8,857 nt of DNA, from assembly GCA_020061995.1 (NCBI GenBank), contig JAGUXE010000357.1:1-8857 (forward strand), given 5' to 3'. This document shows positions 6,666 through 8,857 of this stretch, in pieces (positions within the stretch are counted from its first letter, which is position 1; each line of letters starts with the position of its first letter). A program made the translations under genes and the position numbers. This DNA is from Ignavibacteriales bacterium. GTDB lineage: Bacteria; Bacteroidota; Ignavibacteria; Ignavibacteriales; Ignavibacteriaceae. The notes under the pieces are model-generated. The model ran no database searches. It saw only the letters and a list, made by a program, of their open reading frames with translations, and was not told where the DNA came from.

Positions 6666-7454
6666 ATGAAACAAACGGTAAAAATTCTTTCATTAATGTT
6701 CGGTTTAATGCTGTTCATTTTTTCTCCTATAAATGCACAAACAGTTGAAGAACTGATTGCTCAAGGGGATGATTTTTCAACAAAGAAATTCGATAACGAA
6801 AAAGCTTTAGCAAAATTTATTGAAGCAGATAAACTTTCACCAAACAATTGGGAAATATTGTGGCGATTAAGCCGATCTTATGTTGATATTTCCGAGCATA
6901 TGCCGTCAAGTACCGATGCTCAAAAAGATGCGCAGCTTGTAAAATATCAAATGGCTTATGATTATGCTGATAAATCGGTAAAATTAGCTCCCGACAAATC
7001 AATAACATATTTACGAAGAGCAATCGCTAACGGAAGAATTGCCCTATTTAAAGGTGTTTTTTCTGTTATTGGAATTGTGAATGATGTTAAAAAAGATCTC
7101 GAAAAAGCAATTAAGCTCGGTAACGGTGGCAGCGAAGTTCAAGCCTCTTCATATTATGTTCTGGCAAGAACTCACGCAAAAGTTTGCGAAAAAGCTTATT
7201 TGGTAAGAATGCCTTTGGGATTAGGTTGGGGAGATATGGATGAGTCGTTTAAGAATTTCAAGAAGGCTATAGAACTTCGTCCGAATTTTAGAATGTATTA
7301 TTTAGATGCTGGGAAAGCATATATTCAGGAAAAAGAATATGCTAAAGCTAAGGAAATGTTGAGTAAAATTCCTTCGTTACCTGTACTGGATGAAGATGAT
7401 GCACAATTTTTAGCTGATTCAAAAAAGCTATTAGAAGAAATAAAGAATAAATAG
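6666..7454 (+). CDS. Exported TPR protein, RMDN-like
   Basis: The 262-residue product begins with a signal peptide (KILSLMFGLMLFIFSPINAQ, likely cleaved after A24), so it should act in the periplasm or be exported; there is no lipobox cysteine. The mature part is alpha-helical with TPR-type repeats: about 26-60 (ALAKFIEADKLSPNNWEILW), 93-125 (AYDYADKSVKLAPD, then YLRRAIANGR), 140-175 (DLEKAIKLGNGGSEVQ, YYVLARTHAKV) and 190-235 (SFKNFKKAIELRPNFRMYYL). The WRLSRSYVD segment and irregular repeats resemble the TPR fold of the RMDN (regulator of microtubule dynamics) family, which has bacterial homologues of unknown role. TPR domains bind proteins; no catalytic motif is visible. AAGAGG 5 bases before the ATG is one of the clearer ribosome-binding sites here. 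It is probably the last gene of the unit that starts with the NusG-like gene. Confidence 0.85.
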   Translation: MKQTVKILSLMFGLMLFIFSPINAQTVEELIAQGDDFSTKKFDNEKALAKFIEADKLSPNNWEILWRLSRSYVDISEHMPSSTDAQKDAQLVKYQMAYDYADKSVKLAPDKSITYLRRAIANGRIALFKGVFSVIGIVNDVKKDLEKAIKLGNGGSEVQASSYYVLARTHAKVCEKAYLVRMPLGLGWGDMDESFKNFKKAIELRPNFRMYYLDAGKAYIQEKEYAKAKEMLSKIPSLPVLDEDDAQFLADSKKLLEEIKNK

Positions 7455-7476
7455 TTCTCGACACAATTTTTGTGAC

Positions 7477-7569
7477 AAACCTCTGAGGTATAGTGAAAGT
7501 GCAATTTTGGAAAAATACTTTCTAATGAAAAGTTGTTCTGAAATAATTTCATTGACACCTCAGAGGTTT
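7477..7569. repeat. 93-bp structured element: paired palindromes with two inner hairpins
   Basis: AAACCTCTGAGGT (7477-7489) and ACCTCAGAGGTTT (7557-7569) are perfect 13-bp inverted copies. Each also contains its own 11-bp palindrome, ACCTC-W-GAGGT, with centres 78 bp apart. Between them lie two more inverted repeats: GAAAGT/ACTTTC (7495-7500 and 7517-7522) and AATGAAA/TTTCATT (7524-7530 and 7547-7553). A single strand could thus fold into a three-way junction with a 13-bp basal stem. No T-run follows, so it is a poor intrinsic terminator. A dispersed palindromic repeat or a pair of operators are the alternatives. No target-site duplication is visible at its edges. Confidence 0.6.
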
Positions 7570-7579
7570 CTGATTTAAT
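7552..7579 (+). promoter_or_regulatory. Possible sigma-70-like promoter for sir2-radA
   Basis: TTGACA (7552-7557) matches the -35 consensus exactly. After a 16-bp spacer, TTTAAT (7574-7579) matches the -10 consensus TATAAT at five of six bases. Transcription would start near 7587, about 33 bases before the sirtuin start. The palindrome ACCTCAGAGGT sits in the spacer (sharing the last A of the -35), where a bound repressor would block polymerase. Caution: primary promoters of Bacteroidota often use a different consensus (TTTG / TAnnTTTG), and AT-rich DNA yields such hits by chance. Confidence 0.35.
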
Positions 7580-7619
7580 GTAATATCAATAAATTTCATT
7601 TTTCAAAAGGCGAAAGTAA

Positions 7620-8360
7620 TTGGAGATTAATTTCCCAAAAGAATTTATCACACAACTTTCACTCGCAAAACGAATAGTTTTTTTCAGCGGAGCTGGAATT
7701 TCTGCTGAAAGCGGTATTCCTACTTTTCGTGGAGAAGAGGGAATTTGGAAAAAATTTCGTCCCGAAGAACTTGCCAACTTTAATGCCTTCATGCGTAACC
7801 CAACTTTGGTTTGGGAATGGTACCAATACCGCCGTAAAATTGTTCGTGAAACAACTCCAAATCCCGGTCATTATGCAATAGTTGAATTTGAAAAATATTT
7901 TGATGTTACAGTTGTAACTCAAAATGTTGATAATCTCCACAAACGTGCGGGGAGCAGCAATGTTTATGAACTTCACGGAAATATTGAGAAGAATTATTGC
8001 ATTCGCTGCAAAAATAGATATGACTTTATTGAGTTCCCCGAAAATCAAGGTGCCCCTATTTGTGAGTGTGGCGGGAATATTCGTCCCGATATTGTTTGGT
8101 TTGGAGAATATTTACCAAACGACCAATTCTCAGCATCCGAAAATGCAGCAGAAGCCTCAGATATTTTTTTTGTAGTCGGAACGTCTTCAGTTGTTTATCC
8201 GGCAGCTTCAATAACTAACATTGCAAGATCAGCAGGAAGTTATGTCGTCGAAATTAATATAACCGAAACAGAAATATCGAACCGTGTTAATCTTTTTCTA
8301 AAAGGGAAATCGGGAGAGATATTACCCAAAATCCTCGAACTAATTAAATCTGAAAAGTGA
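7620..8360 (+). CDS. cobB: NAD-dependent protein deacylase, class III-like sirtuin (CobB/Sir2)
   Basis: The 246-residue protein is a complete sirtuin. It would remove acyl groups from lysine using NAD+, giving nicotinamide and O-acyl-ADP-ribose, in the cytoplasm. The NAD-binding motif is GAGISAESGIPTFRG (24-38), the nucleotide/ribose-binding segment is TQNVDNLH (100-107), and the catalytic His is H119 in ELHGN. Four zinc ligands are present: C127 and C130 (CIRC), and C148 and C150 (CECGG). Y68 and R71 in WEWYQYRRKIV match the Tyr/Arg pair that recognises succinyl and malonyl groups in SIRT5 and bacterial CobB, so desuccinylase activity is predicted in addition to deacetylation. GTSSVVYPAA (187-196) completes the Rossmann fold. 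The start is TTG: the codon before it is TAA, so no longer protein is possible in this frame, and AAGG lies 9 bases upstream. radA follows after only 4 bases. Confidence 0.93.
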   Translation: MEINFPKEFITQLSLAKRIVFFSGAGISAESGIPTFRGEEGIWKKFRPEELANFNAFMRNPTLVWEWYQYRRKIVRETTPNPGHYAIVEFEKYFDVTVVTQNVDNLHKRAGSSNVYELHGNIEKNYCIRCKNRYDFIEFPENQGAPICECGGNIRPDIVWFGEYLPNDQFSASENAAEASDIFFVVGTSSVVYPAASITNIARSAGSYVVEINITETEISNRVNLFLKGKSGEILPKILELIKSEK

Positions 8361-8364
8361 AAAC

Positions 8365-8857
8365 GTGAAGAAACAAAAAACAAAATACATCTGTTCGAAC
8401 TGTGGTTACGAGTCGTTAAGATGGCTTGGCAAATGTCCCGATTGCGAAAACTGGAACAGTTTTACAGAAGAGATAATAGAAAACAACAAACAGAAATTTT
8501 CTTCGACTGTAACTTCGGTAACCGCAAAAAAAATGTCTGAACTTTCATCAGAAAAAGAGATTCGAATTAAAACCGGAATTGCAGAGTTTGATCGTGTGTT
8601 AGGGGGCGGACTCGTTCTTGGTTCTGTTGTTCTAATCGGCGGTGATCCCGGTATCGGTAAATCTACATTGGTTTTACAAGCATCTTCTTTACTCAAAACA
8701 AAAGTTTTGTATGTGAGCGGCGAAGAATCGGCTCAACAAATCAAAATGCGTGCTGTAAGATTAAAAGTTAAATCTGATTTACTTCTTCTTTTGCCGGAGA
8801 CTAATCTTCAAACGATTATGTCGGTTATAAAAAATGAAAATCCTCAAGTGGTTATCA
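8365..8857 (+). CDS. radA: DNA repair protein RadA/Sms, N-terminal part (runs off window)
   Basis: An open frame starts at GTG 8365 and is still open at the window end, giving 164 residues of an expected 450 or so. It has the RadA zinc finger C10-x2-C13 ... C24-x2-C27 (YICSNCGYESLRWLGKCPDC), followed by a linker and the RecA-like ATPase start: TGIAEFDRVLGGGLVLGSVV (70-89), Walker A GGDPGIGKST (92-101), and YVSGEESAQQI (116-126). RadA is a DnaB-like branch-migration helicase that processes recombination intermediates in repair. The Walker B, KNRFG and Lon-like C-terminal domains must lie beyond the window. The start lies 4 bases after the sirtuin stop, so the two are likely co-transcribed and translationally coupled; the ribosome-binding site is weak (GAAAAG within the end of sir2). 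Confidence 0.93.
   Translation, partial: MKKQKTKYICSNCGYESLRWLGKCPDCENWNSFTEEIIENNKQKFSSTVTSVTAKKMSELSSEKEIRIKTGIAEFDRVLGGGLVLGSVVLIGGDPGIGKSTLVLQASSLLKTKVLYVSGEESAQQIKMRAVRLKVKSDLLLLLPETNLQTIMSVIKNENPQVVI

Noticed and set aside
7462..7474. CACAA-TTT-TTGTG hairpin after the TPR gene as a terminator
   Set aside because: The stem is only 5 bp and A/T-rich with no T-tract after it; too weak to call.
7659..8048. Minus-strand 129-codon open frame opposite the sirtuin gene
   Set aside because: The plus strand here encodes an unbroken sirtuin with all catalytic motifs; the antisense frame resembles no family.
8406..8696. Minus-strand 96-codon open frame near the right end
   Set aside because: It is antisense to the zinc finger and Walker A of RadA, which are unmistakable on the plus strand.
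1..8857. CRISPR array, tRNA, rRNA, prophage or toxin-antitoxin module
   Set aside because: No regularly spaced repeats, tRNA cloverleaf, rRNA-like segment or phage and toxin signatures were seen on either strand.

Overview
The window comes from an AT-rich bacterium, probably of the Bacteroidota/Ignavibacteria (Chlorobi-group) lineage. This is an inference from protein style: a TonB-dependent receptor carrying a carboxypeptidase-regulatory-like domain, a UpxY-type NusG paralogue, weak ribosome-binding sites and repeated use of TTG and GTG starts. No rRNA, tRNA, CRISPR array or intact transposase gene was seen.

Layout. Bases 1-633 are very AT-rich and hold no intact gene. They contain two short minus-strand open stretches that may be relics of a decayed gene, and a cluster of palindromes at 452-487. 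Next come a strong hairpin terminator (634-671) and a 99-bp element with 17-bp terminal inverted repeats flanked by TTAA on both sides (683-781). The element sits exactly between the terminator and the stop codon of the minus-strand TonB-dependent receptor gene (782-3064). A 202-bp divergent intergenic region separates that gene from a plus-strand soluble hybrid sensor kinase (3267-5063), whose receiver domain has lost its phosphoacceptor aspartate.

Downstream, all on the plus strand, lie a NusG/UpxY-like transcription factor (5118-5663), a YhaM-type OB-fold/HD exoribonuclease that overlaps it (5656-6651), a secreted or periplasmic TPR protein 14 bp further on (6666-7454), a 93-bp structured palindromic element (7477-7569), a class III-like sirtuin (7620-8360), and, after a 4-bp gap, the start of radA (8365 to the window end, truncated).

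How the genes relate. The NusG-like, YhaM and TPR genes look like one transcription unit: 8-bp overlap, then a 14-bp gap. sir2 and radA look like a second unit, possibly with its own promoter inside the palindromic element. The receptor and the kinase are divergently transcribed and could share regulatory DNA, but nothing in the sequence proves a functional link. I see no wholly new system. The best leads are the mini transposon-like element at the receptor stop codon, the degenerate receiver domain, the structured element before sir2, and a UpxY-type antiterminator paralogue placed ahead of an RNase gene instead of a polysaccharide cluster.
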